64,000 bases of DNA from CAXBGS01 sp963975425 (GTDB lineage Bacteria; Planctomycetota; Planctomycetia; Pirellulales; Pirellulaceae). The stretch's first letter is position 1, and every line of letters begins with the position of its first letter. Shown here one piece after another: positions 46,184 to 54,587 of the stretch. The notes beneath the pieces were generated by a model. The model was not told the origin of the DNA. It saw only the letters and a program-made list of their open reading frames with translations, and searched no databases. The stretch covers positions 310,001-374,000 of the forward strand of contig CAXBGS010000006.1 in NCBI GenBank assembly GCA_963975425.1, given 5' to 3'. The position numbers were made by a program, and so were the translations under genes.

Positions 46184-46248
46184 CCGGAACGACGGACGTT
46201 CCGGATTAACAACAACGCCGGCGGTGACAGGAGGGCCTGCTCGCCGGC
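46184..46248 (+). promoter_or_regulatory. Two hairpins between small genes
   Basis: Perfect CCGGAACG/CGTTCCGG (46184-46204), starting immediately after the stop codon, then GCCGGCG/CGCCGGC (46217-46248) with a nested CAGG/CCTG. ATG 46287 follows after about 40 bases. Neither stem has a following T-run. Confidence 0.58.
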
Positions 46249-46286
46249 AATCACAACACAGTGTGGATAACACACAAGGAGAGAAA

Positions 46287-46544
46287 ATGGCAAATAAGCC
46301 GATTAAGCGATTCGCAGTAGGTAGCGGAATCCGTGCTTCGATTTGGGAAAACCAATCGAAGAACAATGGAGGAACGTGGCACAGCGTCACGATCACCCGC
46401 ACCTACCGCGATGGAGATGAATACAAGGACACCACGTCGTTTCGACGTGACGACTTGTTGTTCGTCGCCAAGGCATCGGAACTGGCGTTTGCATGGTGTC
46501 TGAAGCAGGCGAAAGCCAGCAATCAATCAGAGACCAAGCAGTAA
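46287..46544 (+). CDS. Small beta-rich protein (PC4-like pattern), copy 1
   Basis: 85 residues from ATG 46287, GGAG upstream. KRFAVGSGIRASIWENQSKN, TWHSVTITRTYRDGDEYKDT, FRRDDLLFVAKASELAFAWC: alternating strands then one helix. This is a common small protein of planctomycete mobile elements that I cannot name securely; the strand pattern resembles the PC4-type ssDNA-binding fold. The product at 47761-48012 is a paralogue with the same order of strands (VSIHRLYRNGELWHEST, FGQDDIP). Confidence 0.62.
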   Translation: MANKPIKRFAVGSGIRASIWENQSKNNGGTWHSVTITRTYRDGDEYKDTTSFRRDDLLFVAKASELAFAWCLKQAKASNQSETKQ

Positions 46545-46555
46545 CGGAAAACTTT

Positions 46556-46578
46556 GCCGGTGGGTGCAACCCACCGGC
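46556..46578 (+). promoter_or_regulatory. Hairpin between small genes
   Basis: Perfect 10-bp stem GCCGGTGGGT / ACCCACCGGC with loop GCA, between the stop at 46544 and ATG 46597. Confidence 0.6.
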
Positions 46579-46596
46579 TTCACGGACGAAACCGCC

Positions 46597-46881
46597 ATGA
46601 AGCATGTCAACGAATTAGCACTCTTTCCGATGGGAAGACTCGTGATGACCAAAGGAGTAATGGAAGCAATTTCCGCCGATGAAATGCTTGTTGCAATCAT
46701 TCGGCACTCCCAAGGTGATTGGGGCGATGTGTGCGATGAAGACCGTTTATCAAACGCGGCTGCGCTAGTGCAGCCTTACCGTTTGTTCTCGGTCTACACA
46801 GCGATGGACGAAACCAAGTTTTGGATCATCACAGAGCACGATCGCTCCTACACGACGATTCTCCTACCGAACGAGTACTAG
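46597..46881 (+). CDS. Plasmid/phage-type small protein of the GDWGD family
   Basis: 94 residues from ATG 46597. HVNELALFPMGRLVMTKGVM, then IIRHSQGDWGDVCDEDRLSN, YRLFSVYTAMDETKFWIITE and DRSYTTILLPNEY. This exact pattern (a FPxGR start, GDWGD, and a WIITExDRxxTTxLLPxEY end) is a widespread small protein of plasmids and integrative elements, usually near antirestriction or replication genes. Its function is not established. Confidence 0.72.
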   Translation: MKHVNELALFPMGRLVMTKGVMEAISADEMLVAIIRHSQGDWGDVCDEDRLSNAAALVQPYRLFSVYTAMDETKFWIITEHDRSYTTILLPNEY

Positions 46882-46936
46882 ATCGCAACATCGGTTTTTT
46901 CGCCCAAGTGGCGACAAGGGTTATTCCCATGGTTTT

Positions 46937-46961
46937 GCCGGGCTGTTCGTGTCAGCCCGGC
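46937..46961 (+). promoter_or_regulatory. Hairpin between small genes
   Basis: Perfect 8-bp stem GCCGGGCT / AGCCCGGC with a 9-base loop, followed by a short T-run (TTTT). Confidence 0.55.
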
Positions 46962-46980
46962 ACTTTTCCACAGTCCTTCT

Positions 46981-47057
46981 CCCTGACAGGCCACTGTCAG
47001 GGAGGGGCGATTGAAGAACGGGGAGTTCACGCCCCTCTGTCACACGTGAACTTCCCC
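46981..47057 (+). promoter_or_regulatory. Two hairpins between small genes
   Basis: Perfect CCCTGACAG / CTGTCAGGG (46981-47002, loop GCCA) and GGGGAGTTCACG / CGTGAACTTCCCC with one extra T (47020-47057). GGAG and ATG 47073 follow. The second stem is 11-12 bp. Confidence 0.58.
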
Positions 47058-47072
47058 TTTTGGAGAAAAACA

Positions 47073-47366
47073 ATGACACGACTTTATCAACGCCTAGTAA
47101 TTCGACTAATGCCAGTCGCTTTGCTCAATGCGATACACATCGTTTATGAGGAGTGCGCCGCGTCATGTATTGACCGGACAAACTCACCATTCGTGCATCC
47201 GATTGAAACATTTGCGAGTTGGCTACGTGAAGCACATGAGATTGGCTGGGTACCGCCTAGTCGACCAATTCCCTTGGGAGACAAAGGGTCGATTTCCGGA
47301 ATGGACGATGGAACAAATCCGTCGTGGCTGTCGGAATCGGATTGGCTTCACGAAGAGACGAACTAG
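47073..47366 (+). CDS. Small hypothetical protein
   Basis: 97 residues from ATG 47073, GGAG upstream. MTRLYQRLVIRLMPVALLNA, EECAASCIDRTNSPFVHPIE, FASWLREAHEIGWVPPSRPI. No family recognised, no signal peptide. It is flanked by hairpins on both sides like its neighbours. Confidence 0.5.
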   Translation: MTRLYQRLVIRLMPVALLNAIHIVYEECAASCIDRTNSPFVHPIETFASWLREAHEIGWVPPSRPIPLGDKGSISGMDDGTNPSWLSESDWLHEETN

Positions 47367-47373
47367 GCAACTA

Positions 47374-47406
47374 GCGTGGAGAGGGTGACAGCTCTCCACG
47401 CATTTT
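47374..47406 (+). terminator. Intrinsic terminator (hairpin plus T-run)
   Basis: Perfect 10-bp stem GCGTGGAGAG / CTCTCCACGC with an 8-base loop, then ATTTTT. It sits between the stop at 47366 and ATG 47438. Confidence 0.75.
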
Positions 47407-47437
47407 TAATCAACCTTTGACAACCGGCTGCAATGAA

Positions 47438-47764
47438 ATGACTCAGCAAACAAGAAAACCGTACGCGTTGGTTGGGGCCGAGCACCTTACTGCGTCAATA
47501 CACAAAACCGGCGATGAACTGATCGGCTTCCAATACCGGTTCAACATTATTCGTCTTGTCAGCCAAACCGGAAGAGTCACTCACTGGTTTGGCCCGAACG
47601 ACCTCGAGGCACTTGTCAAGCTGACCCGCGTTTTGGCCGGAGAGCTTGCCATTGACGGCTGCATGGACAGTTCTCTGCGCCAACGGCTCTGCCGACTTTC
47701 AGTTGTGCTTGACGAAGCCATTGAAGGAATGGAAGACGCAAACAGTGACGGGGCATGTCAATGA
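47438..47764 (+). CDS. Small hypothetical protein
   Basis: 108 residues from ATG 47438. RKPYALVGAEHLTASIHKTG, FQYRFNIIRLVSQTGRVTHW and VKLTRVLAGELAIDG: a beta-rich N-terminal half, then helices. The QYRFNIIRL and THWFGPNDLEAL strands resemble those of the PC4-like proteins next to it. No family recognised. Its stop overlaps the next start. Confidence 0.5.
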   Translation: MTQQTRKPYALVGAEHLTASIHKTGDELIGFQYRFNIIRLVSQTGRVTHWFGPNDLEALVKLTRVLAGELAIDGCMDSSLRQRLCRLSVVLDEAIEGMEDANSDGACQ

Positions 47765-48012
47765 AAACCAAGCTAGTCCACGAACTGCGGTACGGCATGC
47801 TGCTCCTGAAGATCAAACGTGCCAGCAATAATAGAACCTCAATCCACGTTGTCTCGATTCATCGACTGTACCGAAACGGCGAGCTCTGGCACGAATCCAC
47901 TCGTTTCGGGCAGGACGACATTCCTTCGATGCGATACCTGCTCGATGAAGCACATTCCTGGATGCTTTCTCAAACAGAAGAGAATGCCGGCGGAAACGGT
48001 GAACGGCAATGA
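47761..48012 (+). CDS. Small beta-rich protein (PC4-like pattern), copy 2
   Basis: 83 residues from ATG 47761 (ATGA overlap; ATG 47755 would add two residues). KTKLVHELRYGMLLLKIKRA, SIHVVSIHRLYRNGELWHES, FGQDDIPSMRYLLDEAHSWM. It has the same order of strands and the same final helix as the product at 46287-46544. The stop overlaps the methyltransferase start, so this pair is co-translated. Confidence 0.62.
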   Translation: MKTKLVHELRYGMLLLKIKRASNNRTSIHVVSIHRLYRNGELWHESTRFGQDDIPSMRYLLDEAHSWMLSQTEENAGGNGERQ

Positions 48013-48572
48013 AAAACCGTTTACCGAGCATCGTGAATGATCTCAACACGTTGATCGAAACGAATGCAAAATTCACTACGGTCTACGCCGATCCGCCGTG
48101 GTCCTATTCAAACAAGGCCGCTCGCGGTGCAGCCGACAATCACTACCCCACGATGACACTCGACGCCATCTGTCGCTTTCCGGTTGCTGACTTGATTGCG
48201 GCCGACGCTCATCTGCATCTTTGGACAACGAACGGTTTTCTACGTGAGGCATTTGATGTCATGGACGCTTGGGGCTTCGCTTTCAAGTCTTGTCTTGTTT
48301 GGATCAAACCTCAAATGGGGATGGGGAACTACTGGCGCGTCTCGCACGAATTCCTACTTCTTGGAGTGCGAGGCAGATTGCCTTTCAACGACAACACATG
48401 CAGAAGCTGGCTGCTTCATCCGCGGACGCGCCACAGCAAAAAACCATTCGCCGCACGATCGCTGATTGAGCGAGTAAGCCCAGGCCCTTACCTCGAACTA
48501 TTTGGGCGTGAAGAGCAGCCGCGAACTGACTGGACAGTGTACGGAAACCAAGTGGAGCGTCGGCTGTTCTAG
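48009..48572 (+). CDS. MT-A70 family N6-adenine DNA methyltransferase
   Basis: 187 residues in an ATGA overlap with the previous gene. The catalytic motif DPPW is in TTVYADPPWSYSNKAARGA near residue 28; the SAM-binding part follows (PYLELFGREEQPRTDWTV). HLHLWTTNGFLREAFDVMDA and KSCLVWIKPQMGMGNYWRVS are typical of this family, which methylates adenine in phage and plasmid DNA. No paired restriction endonuclease is near, so it is an orphan methyltransferase, likely for protection of the element or regulation. Confidence 0.9.
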   Translation: MKNRLPSIVNDLNTLIETNAKFTTVYADPPWSYSNKAARGAADNHYPTMTLDAICRFPVADLIAADAHLHLWTTNGFLREAFDVMDAWGFAFKSCLVWIKPQMGMGNYWRVSHEFLLLGVRGRLPFNDNTCRSWLLHPRTRHSKKPFAARSLIERVSPGPYLELFGREEQPRTDWTVYGNQVERRLF

Positions 48573-48588
48573 CTACCGGCAAATCGCG

Positions 48589-48849
48589 ATGCCAAAAACT
48601 CCAAACGAACCGAAACCCTTACTCACCGTCGCCGATGTCGCGAATTGGCTAAGCGTATCAGGCAGTTTGGTTTATCAGCTTGTCGAGGCTGGCAAGTTGC
48701 CCGTTTACCGTATCGGCAATGGTCGCGGCGCAATTCGATTCCGCCCTGAAGATGTTGAATGCTACCTCGCCGATTGTCGGACTGAAAACCAACCCCTTCA
48801 AACAGTGCGAAAACTACGACCTCAGCTCAAACATCTGCGGTTGGACTGA
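48589..48849 (+). CDS. Excisionase-like helix-turn-helix protein
   Basis: 86 residues from ATG 48589. PLLTVADVANWLSVSGSLVY then QLVEAGKLPVYRIGNGRGAI and FRPEDVECYLAD are the MerR/excisionase fold (winged helix reading a short DNA site). Such proteins either regulate excision or repress the integrase. It ends the plus-strand gene train; a terminator follows at 48901. Confidence 0.85.
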   Translation: MPKTPNEPKPLLTVADVANWLSVSGSLVYQLVEAGKLPVYRIGNGRGAIRFRPEDVECYLADCRTENQPLQTVRKLRPQLKHLRLD

Positions 48850-48866
48850 ATTATTGCGCTTACTCG

Positions 48867-48931
48867 AACATCAGAGGCGACCGAAAGGCTCGCTTCGCCA
48901 GACCCTGTCCGGCTGCCACCGGTCAGGGTCG
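48867..48931 (+). repeat. Structured repeat, copy 1
   Basis: Starts AACATCAGAGGCGAC and shares GAAAGGCT, GCTTCGC, GGCTGCCACC and GGGTCG with copy 2 at 54588-54650, in the same order and orientation, with different bases between. Copy 1 ends in the terminator at 48901. Confidence 0.65.
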
Positions 48932-48940
48932 TTTTCGTTC
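48901..48940 (+). terminator. Terminator of the accessory gene train
   Basis: GACCCTG/CAGGGTC (48901-48907, 48924-48930) with an inner CCGG/CCGG, then GTTTTCGTT. Confidence 0.78.
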
Positions 48941-49313
48941 TGGAAGGGAAAGTGTTTCTCTAATTCAGCAATATCCATCGCCATCTCTTTCGATCAAGAA
49001 CACAACTATTCGACACATAGCTCCGGTGGCGGCCGCCGGAGCGCGCAAGCGAGTTGGTGAACACTGGTCGGTCTGAGAAGCTCGTCCAGTTTTGTCGGCT
49101 CCCAGGTAGTGGCTTTGTGCGGGGGTGAAAGTGATTTCCTCCAATTGAGACCTGGAGCCTTTTCTTCCTTCTCCAGCGCGAAACCGCCCACAGGTCACCC
49201 GATCCAAAATGACTGCACAAGAAGACGGAATCACGACCTTGGCCGCGACCAACCGTTGTTTGCTGCGCGGCTAAATCCAGGCAATAGGCCCTTCGCCAGA
49301 TACCCATTTTTGA
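48941..49313. other. Convergent intergenic region
   Basis: Between the plus-strand gene train and the minus-strand Gabija pair. It contains a perfect GCTCCGG/CCGGAGC stem (49020-49042) that could end transcription from either side. No gene is supported. Confidence 0.55.
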
Positions 49314-51170
49314 CTAGCCATCATGGACTTCCACGAATTCAAGCCCCATCTCATCAAGAAATCGGCTTGGATATTTACGATAGCCGTTTGAGCGTTGAGA
49401 GTAGGTAAACGTCAAGTTACTTTCTGCACGAGTGATTGCTACAAAGCAGGCTCTACGCTCTTCCTCCATCTGCGGCGATCGGTCGCCCTCCTTGATCGCG
49501 CGGAAGTCAGGCATGCAATCATCCTGCATTCCAACAATGTACACATGCTTGAACTCAAGTCCTTTAGCACCATGAATTGTCATCAAGCAAACAGAGTCGT
49601 CTGGCGAAGTGGGTGCCTTTGATCGCATGTCCAGCTCCTGGACGAAACAGTCAAGCTCGACATCCTCCCCAAAATGGAGTGCAAGATCGTCCGTTATTTC
49701 CTGCCATGCGCGCTCATCTAGGGAAAGGTTTGCGAGGTGTTTTTCGCCTGAGCAACGATTCAAATTCTGGATTGCCTCTACAGCATCAGATGTCCAGTTC
49801 TGAAAGCACTCAGGAGATTCCACCACGTCCAAAAGCGACTGAGACAACACCTCGACAAAACAATGACCGTCAGATAGCTGTGGCAAAACGGCGTTGACCA
49901 ACGCGGAAAGTGACGCGGCTCCAAGTCCAGTGGTGTGAACATCGGGCATTCCGTTGAAAGAGTCGGCGAGGGTTGAGAGGAGGATAGCATCTGATGGTCT
50001 TGCAATTGCCCTGAGCATCAATTGCAACCACCGAAACTCCGATGTCAGGAAGTTGTCTTGTCGGGCAACCAACTCTGCGTTTACGCCGAATTCCTGTAGC
50101 CGGTCACGTATCGGTTCAAGCGTTTTTCGATTCCTACACAGGACAGCGATGCGACTCGGGTTTGCTCCATAGCGCTCATAAATATCCTCGCAAACCCAAC
50201 TACATTCATCGTCATTGGATTCAAATTCGTGGACTGAGACGGCTCCATCGCCTGCCGATTCTGCGAAAGCGATCAATGGCAGTTTCTCTGAATCTCGAAG
50301 GTCGTTGTTGCCGATCAGCCGATTAGCGAGTTCAAGAATCTCTGGGCAACAACGATAGTTTTCCGGCAACTGAAACACACTTGGACTAAACGCCGCGCGA
50401 AGCTCAGCAATGCGCTCGACACTCGCGCCGTTCCACGCGTAAATGAGTTGATCGTCATCCGCCACAACAAACAAGCCCTGTCCGCTGACGCTAGCGATCA
50501 GTCGTAGAAATGCCATCTGGCCGACATTGGAGTCCTGGAACTCGTCGATACAGACAAACGGAAACTCAACCCGAACCAGCTTTTGCGCTGCTGGGTTTTC
50601 TTCAAGCAATCGGATGACGAACGGCAGAACGAAGTCCATATCGACTCGATTCTGTTGCAGCAGTGAATTGCAATAGCGTTTCACCGTCGCGGAGTGTCCG
50701 CGCGGATCGGTGCCAGCTTTCCCAATATCGCTAAGCGACTCTTTGAATTTGCCGTAAGATGATTTTCCGGCAAAGATTTGAGCGTCCTCTGCAGAAATAT
50801 TTCGCAAGATTGCTTGCCGTTCAGCGTCTTCTACCACTATCCCGAAGTCAGGTTGGATTCCGATAAGGTGACCATGTTGTCGCAGCAACTCACAGGCGAA
50901 CGAGTGGAAAGTGGATGTGACGCACCGGTACTCTTCGTCTCCGGTTTCGCGAAGACGCTCTAGCATTTCGCGAGCGGCTTTGTTCGTGAAAGTTAATGCA
51001 AGAATTCGTCCGTCTCTCGCACTCGTCTCATTCAGTATTCGTTGAATTTTCGCGATCAAGGTTCTTGTCTTCCCTGATCCTGGCCCAGCGATGACCAGAG
51101 TCGCCGAATTGACATGCTCCAGTGCACGCTCTTGGCTACTGTTTAGCGATTCATTCATTTTAGTATTCAT
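49314..51170 (-). CDS. gajB: Gabija protein GajB (UvrD/Rep-family helicase)
   Basis: 618 residues, starting in an ATGA overlap with the GajA stop. UvrD-like helicase: SSQERALEHVNSATLVIAGP then GPGSGKTRTLIAK (Walker A), LTFTNKAAREML (Ia), FPFVCIDEFQDSNV (Walker B), VVADDDQLIYAWNGA (III), LPENYRCCPEI (IV), LMTIHGAKGLEFKHVYIV (V) and EEERRACFVAITRAESNLTF (VI), so the helicase motifs are complete. Paired with an OLD-family nuclease this is the Gabija anti-phage system: GajA cuts DNA and GajB, activated by ssDNA ends, supports it. It is longer than the 494-residue reference GajB. Confidence 0.88.
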   Translation of the reverse strand: MNTKMNESLNSSQERALEHVNSATLVIAGPGSGKTRTLIAKIQRILNETSARDGRILALTFTNKAAREMLERLRETGDEEYRCVTSTFHSFACELLRQHGHLIGIQPDFGIVVEDAERQAILRNISAEDAQIFAGKSSYGKFKESLSDIGKAGTDPRGHSATVKRYCNSLLQQNRVDMDFVLPFVIRLLEENPAAQKLVRVEFPFVCIDEFQDSNVGQMAFLRLIASVSGQGLFVVADDDQLIYAWNGASVERIAELRAAFSPSVFQLPENYRCCPEILELANRLIGNNDLRDSEKLPLIAFAESAGDGAVSVHEFESNDDECSWVCEDIYERYGANPSRIAVLCRNRKTLEPIRDRLQEFGVNAELVARQDNFLTSEFRWLQLMLRAIARPSDAILLSTLADSFNGMPDVHTTGLGAASLSALVNAVLPQLSDGHCFVEVLSQSLLDVVESPECFQNWTSDAVEAIQNLNRCSGEKHLANLSLDERAWQEITDDLALHFGEDVELDCFVQELDMRSKAPTSPDDSVCLMTIHGAKGLEFKHVYIVGMQDDCMPDFRAIKEGDRSPQMEEERRACFVAITRAESNLTFTYSQRSNGYRKYPSRFLDEMGLEFVEVHDG

Positions 51171-52867
51171 GTGCCAAGCCCTTGCGCGACATTGGTGACG
51201 TTAGTAATGACCTGAAGAATTTCCGGAGGGCAATTGCTTAGCTGGTTTGCGCGGATGTCTTCAACAACGTCCAATGCCGCACCAGGTTTCGATCGACTCC
51301 TCAACGATGACTTGAGAATTTTTTTTCGACGATCATCTGCGTTCGTATTCCGAGCTTCCATAGCCAGTTTTTGAGCTGGGCAAATGCCTTCGTAATAGGC
51401 TTGGAATCCATTTTCCCAAAGCACGGATTCAATATCTGGCAATGACCATTGTGTAATGTGCTCTGCGTAAACGCGGCCATTGAGGTGGCTTGATGCTTGG
51501 GCCGCATACTTGCTCCCTTCAGCATCGCCGTCCGAAAGAACATGCCACGTGATTCCAAGCTGGTCGGCTAGCGGAATCAAAAGGTCAAGATTGGTCTGCG
51601 CAAACGGGACGACATAGACCCCCAATGATGAAAAGGAGCTCCCAGCGAATTGAGAAATTGGCGGGAGGAAATGAAACTCCGTTTCCCCCTCGACAAACAG
51701 CCACATTCGTCCAAAAAGCAAGTAGCCTCTTTGACCAAACACGTGGAAATGAAGCTTGCGTTGATCGTGATCGGGGATCGAATTCCGCGGAACCAACCCA
51801 ATACGATGCTGATCACCGAGTCTGTAGAGCCGACGAATGTTGGTCAGCTCGCACTCGCCAACAAATTCTCCTGAATGGGTTGAGACAACGACTTGGTCCG
51901 CCACGCTATTGACGGTTCCAGTAACCGATGAAACAGCCCAGGGATGAAGGTGAGCCTCGGGTTCCTCGATGGTAGCTGCAGAAAGGCAATGCCCAGCTTG
52001 CTTCGCCAGCTTAGCGAATGCAGAAAAGAGAAAGAATGCAGCGAGGCTTTGTGTGCCTGCACCGTGCATTCCAATTGGCAGATCGGTGCCGACCCGACTT
52101 TTGATTCGCACTTCCGTGCGCTGGAGAAGCGACTTAATACTTGGTGGAAGTGGCGACACTCGGACGCCATCGACGCCATGTCCGACATCAGTCATGCCAG
52201 ACAGCTTCATCAATTCCTCGACGACAAGTTTCAAATTTTCTGAATTTGCAACGAGCCGCGAGCCGAGCTGGTCGAGCTCCGCTTCAATTTCCGCAGCGAG
52301 TTCAGACTCAAGCGTTGTCGCATCTAGAATAGGCCCCAAGAATTGTGCGGTTGGCCGAAAGTCGTGAGTTGCAGTCCGGTTTGCGTGAAGTGATTTGCAA
52401 CTCACTAGTTCGCACAATCCGTTCAGCCCCTCATAGGTGACGTTTTTTTGGAGCTCATCACCATTCGGGTTCAGGAACACGGGCGAATGGCTCGCTTGGC
52501 CTGTTAGATCATTCCATGTGCCTGTCACGCGAAGGATGACTTCGTTCTCTGCCGTGTTCGGATTGATCGAAACCACTCTTCTTAACTTCCGTGTAATAAT
52601 TGCTTCGTCGGGATCATTCGCTGGAATTACGAACGTACATTCCAGACGGATTTCCGATGGAGGACTGCCCTGAAAATCTTGCTCGCGAAAGACGTACCCA
52701 CGCTTCGCGGGGACTTTGTCTAGGCAAATTCGGAAAGCATCTAGCACTGAGGATTTACCAGCGTTGTTTTCGCCGATAAGCACGGTTCGGGGCGCAAGCG
52801 GAACATCTAAGCGAGTGATGCCGCGATAATTTTCAATGATAAGTCTCGATGCGTGCATCTGAGTCAA
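51167..52867 (-). CDS. gajA: Gabija protein GajA (OLD-family ATPase with TOPRIM nuclease domain)
   Basis: 566 residues, close to the 578 of the reference GajA. N-terminal ATPase: SRLIIENYRGITRLDVPL, VLIGENNAGKSSVLDAFR (Walker A), AATIEEPEAHLHPWA (signature and Walker B), VVSTHSGEFVGE. C-terminal TOPRIM nuclease: LFVEGETEFHFLPP with the catalytic Glu, and WHVLSDGDAEGSKYA with the DxD pair. The two genes overlap by four bases and are divergent-free, in the usual gajA-gajB order. Gabija GajA senses nucleotide depletion and cleaves DNA site-specifically. It lies between the excisionase-like gene and the integrase. Confidence 0.88.
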   Translation of the reverse strand: MTQMHASRLIIENYRGITRLDVPLAPRTVLIGENNAGKSSVLDAFRICLDKVPAKRGYVFREQDFQGSPPSEIRLECTFVIPANDPDEAIITRKLRRVVSINPNTAENEVILRVTGTWNDLTGQASHSPVFLNPNGDELQKNVTYEGLNGLCELVSCKSLHANRTATHDFRPTAQFLGPILDATTLESELAAEIEAELDQLGSRLVANSENLKLVVEELMKLSGMTDVGHGVDGVRVSPLPPSIKSLLQRTEVRIKSRVGTDLPIGMHGAGTQSLAAFFLFSAFAKLAKQAGHCLSAATIEEPEAHLHPWAVSSVTGTVNSVADQVVVSTHSGEFVGECELTNIRRLYRLGDQHRIGLVPRNSIPDHDQRKLHFHVFGQRGYLLFGRMWLFVEGETEFHFLPPISQFAGSSFSSLGVYVVPFAQTNLDLLIPLADQLGITWHVLSDGDAEGSKYAAQASSHLNGRVYAEHITQWSLPDIESVLWENGFQAYYEGICPAQKLAMEARNTNADDRRKKILKSSLRSRSKPGAALDVVEDIRANQLSNCPPEILQVITNVTNVAQGLGT

Positions 52868-53375
52868 TCAATCTGCGTTGGAGTTACGAAGGCCGCAATT
52901 GTTCGTTTGCACGAAACAATCAAGCCATGTTGTTTTCTTCAAGAGCACGCCAGTAGCGGGAAAGTTCACGCTCGGCCGGGGAGTACCTATACCGATAAAT
53001 CTGGGAAATCGTGAGAATCTCGCTCAGCTTACCAGCTTACGCCGTTTGCAGCGCCGGAAACGCCTTGTACGCGTGGCGAGGAAAAGGTCCGCGGACTTGT
53101 TCTTGGCGTCCAGACTTTCGGCGCACCGGTGGCCGACATCGGTGACTCCAGTCGGGCAAGGATCCCAGTCCGATGACTGCCAATGCGCAGGTATCGCGAC
53201 GACCTTGGGCGCGCTGGACTATCACACACACGTTCTGCGTTCACGACCGGTGCTCAGATAGCCAATTCCTTTTTGAGGCCGTCTGATTCGAGACTCCGTA
53301 CACTCGCGTGTTCCGGGCGCCCTCGCACGCTTGTCCGCTCACGAGGGCGTCGCAATTCCTGCTACCGAAAAACGT
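52868..53375. other. Upstream region of Gabija and downstream region of the integrase
   Basis: About 500 bases. It must hold the Gabija promoter. A CGCCCTCG/CGAGGGCG stem with a 16-base loop (53318-53349) lies 26 bases after the integrase stop and may end that transcript. I see no gene here. Confidence 0.5.
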
Positions 53376-54545
53376 CTAACCGTCTGTTGCACGCTTTGCT
53401 TGATCACGCATGTGATCGGGGCTGTGCGACAAGTGCTGATAGACACGAGCGAGCATCGCCGGATCTTTGTGTCCCATTAGTAAAGCAACAGTCAAAGCGT
53501 CCACGCCTCGCTTCAAAGCGTTCGTGGCCCAGGAATGACGAAGAGCGTAAAGCGAGTAGCGCGGCGCCACCTGAAAGGCCATTTTACGAAGTAGTTTTTG
53601 CTTCGCCTCGCAGCGAAGTTCCGCCGACGTCTTTTCCCGTTCGACACCCTTGATGCGTTTGGTTTTCTTCAACGTTTCAATGCATTTGCGAATATCCTCT
53701 TCGCTAGGCTCCATGCCACTCGCTTTCAGTGTCGCTTTACCCATCCGAATTCGGATGCGATCAACTCCGCAGTTCACTGCATCCTTGGTCCAGGGTCTTC
53801 CACGGCTGTTGCGAAACAGTTCGTTTCCATCAGATTGAGCGAGTAAACGCTTCGTGATCGAATACGCCTCGTCGTCGAGGTATACGACGCGTGGCGCCTT
53901 CTTTCCTTTCGATTGGTTCTGCGGAAACACCCACCGGGCTTTGTCGATTTCGACGTAGCTGGCAATCAACCGCAACGATTCTTGTGGACGGCATCCGGTA
54001 TGATACGTCGTGACTATCAAGTCTCGAAGCGACGGCTCTGTAACGTAAGCCAGCATCGCCTCGAATTCCTCCGGAGGAATGTAGACTTCACGTCGCTCGG
54101 GCGATGGAACTTCCATCGCAGTGAGTGGGCTAGTTTCGATATAGCCCTGCTTGACGGCCCACTTCAGACACGTCTTGATCGATCGGAAGTAGTTGTGGCG
54201 AGTCGTCACCGCCAATTCGTAGTCGTCGACCCACTGTTCGACATGGAACGGTCGAAGCTCGGAAACTTTGATGTCGGGATACTTACTCGCAAATCGTTGT
54301 AGACGATGGCGATACCACTCGAAGGTGTCCGGGGCTCGGTTTTTCTTCACCCAATCGAGAAATGTATCGATGATGGCGATGGCCGACTCTGGCGACAGAT
54401 GTGCAACACGAGGCTGAAGCATCATCTGATGGTAAAGCTCAAACGCAGCGTCGCGGTCAGGGCCGAGATTGATTTGCTTGCGGTTGATCTCGACGTACCA
54501 GAGACCACGTGCTTTCTTGAAGAAGGGTTTGGGGAAGTGAGCCAT
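53376..54545 (-). CDS. Tyrosine recombinase/integrase (tRNA-Asp side)
   Basis: 389 residues, with AGAGG before ATG 54545. SAM-like N-terminal DNA-binding domain (FEWYRHRLQRFASKYPDIKV), then the catalytic domain: TTYHTGCRPQESLRL (Arg I), ALRHSWATNALKRGVDALTV (Arg II and the His-W region), LLMGHKDPAMLARVYQHLSH with the nucleophile Tyr. The residue three before Arg II is Tyr (YALR) rather than the usual His; the same is true of the recombinase at 60271. It lies 200 bases from the 3' end of tRNA-Asp and is read away from it, the usual place for an integrase that uses this tRNA as attB. Confidence 0.92.
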   Translation of the reverse strand: MAHFPKPFFKKARGLWYVEINRKQINLGPDRDAAFELYHQMMLQPRVAHLSPESAIAIIDTFLDWVKKNRAPDTFEWYRHRLQRFASKYPDIKVSELRPFHVEQWVDDYELAVTTRHNYFRSIKTCLKWAVKQGYIETSPLTAMEVPSPERREVYIPPEEFEAMLAYVTEPSLRDLIVTTYHTGCRPQESLRLIASYVEIDKARWVFPQNQSKGKKAPRVVYLDDEAYSITKRLLAQSDGNELFRNSRGRPWTKDAVNCGVDRIRIRMGKATLKASGMEPSEEDIRKCIETLKKTKRIKGVEREKTSAELRCEAKQKLLRKMAFQVAPRYSLYALRHSWATNALKRGVDALTVALLMGHKDPAMLARVYQHLSHSPDHMRDQAKRATDG

Positions 54546-54587
54546 AGTGAACCTCTACTGAATCCAAGGAATGGGGAAACATCAGAG

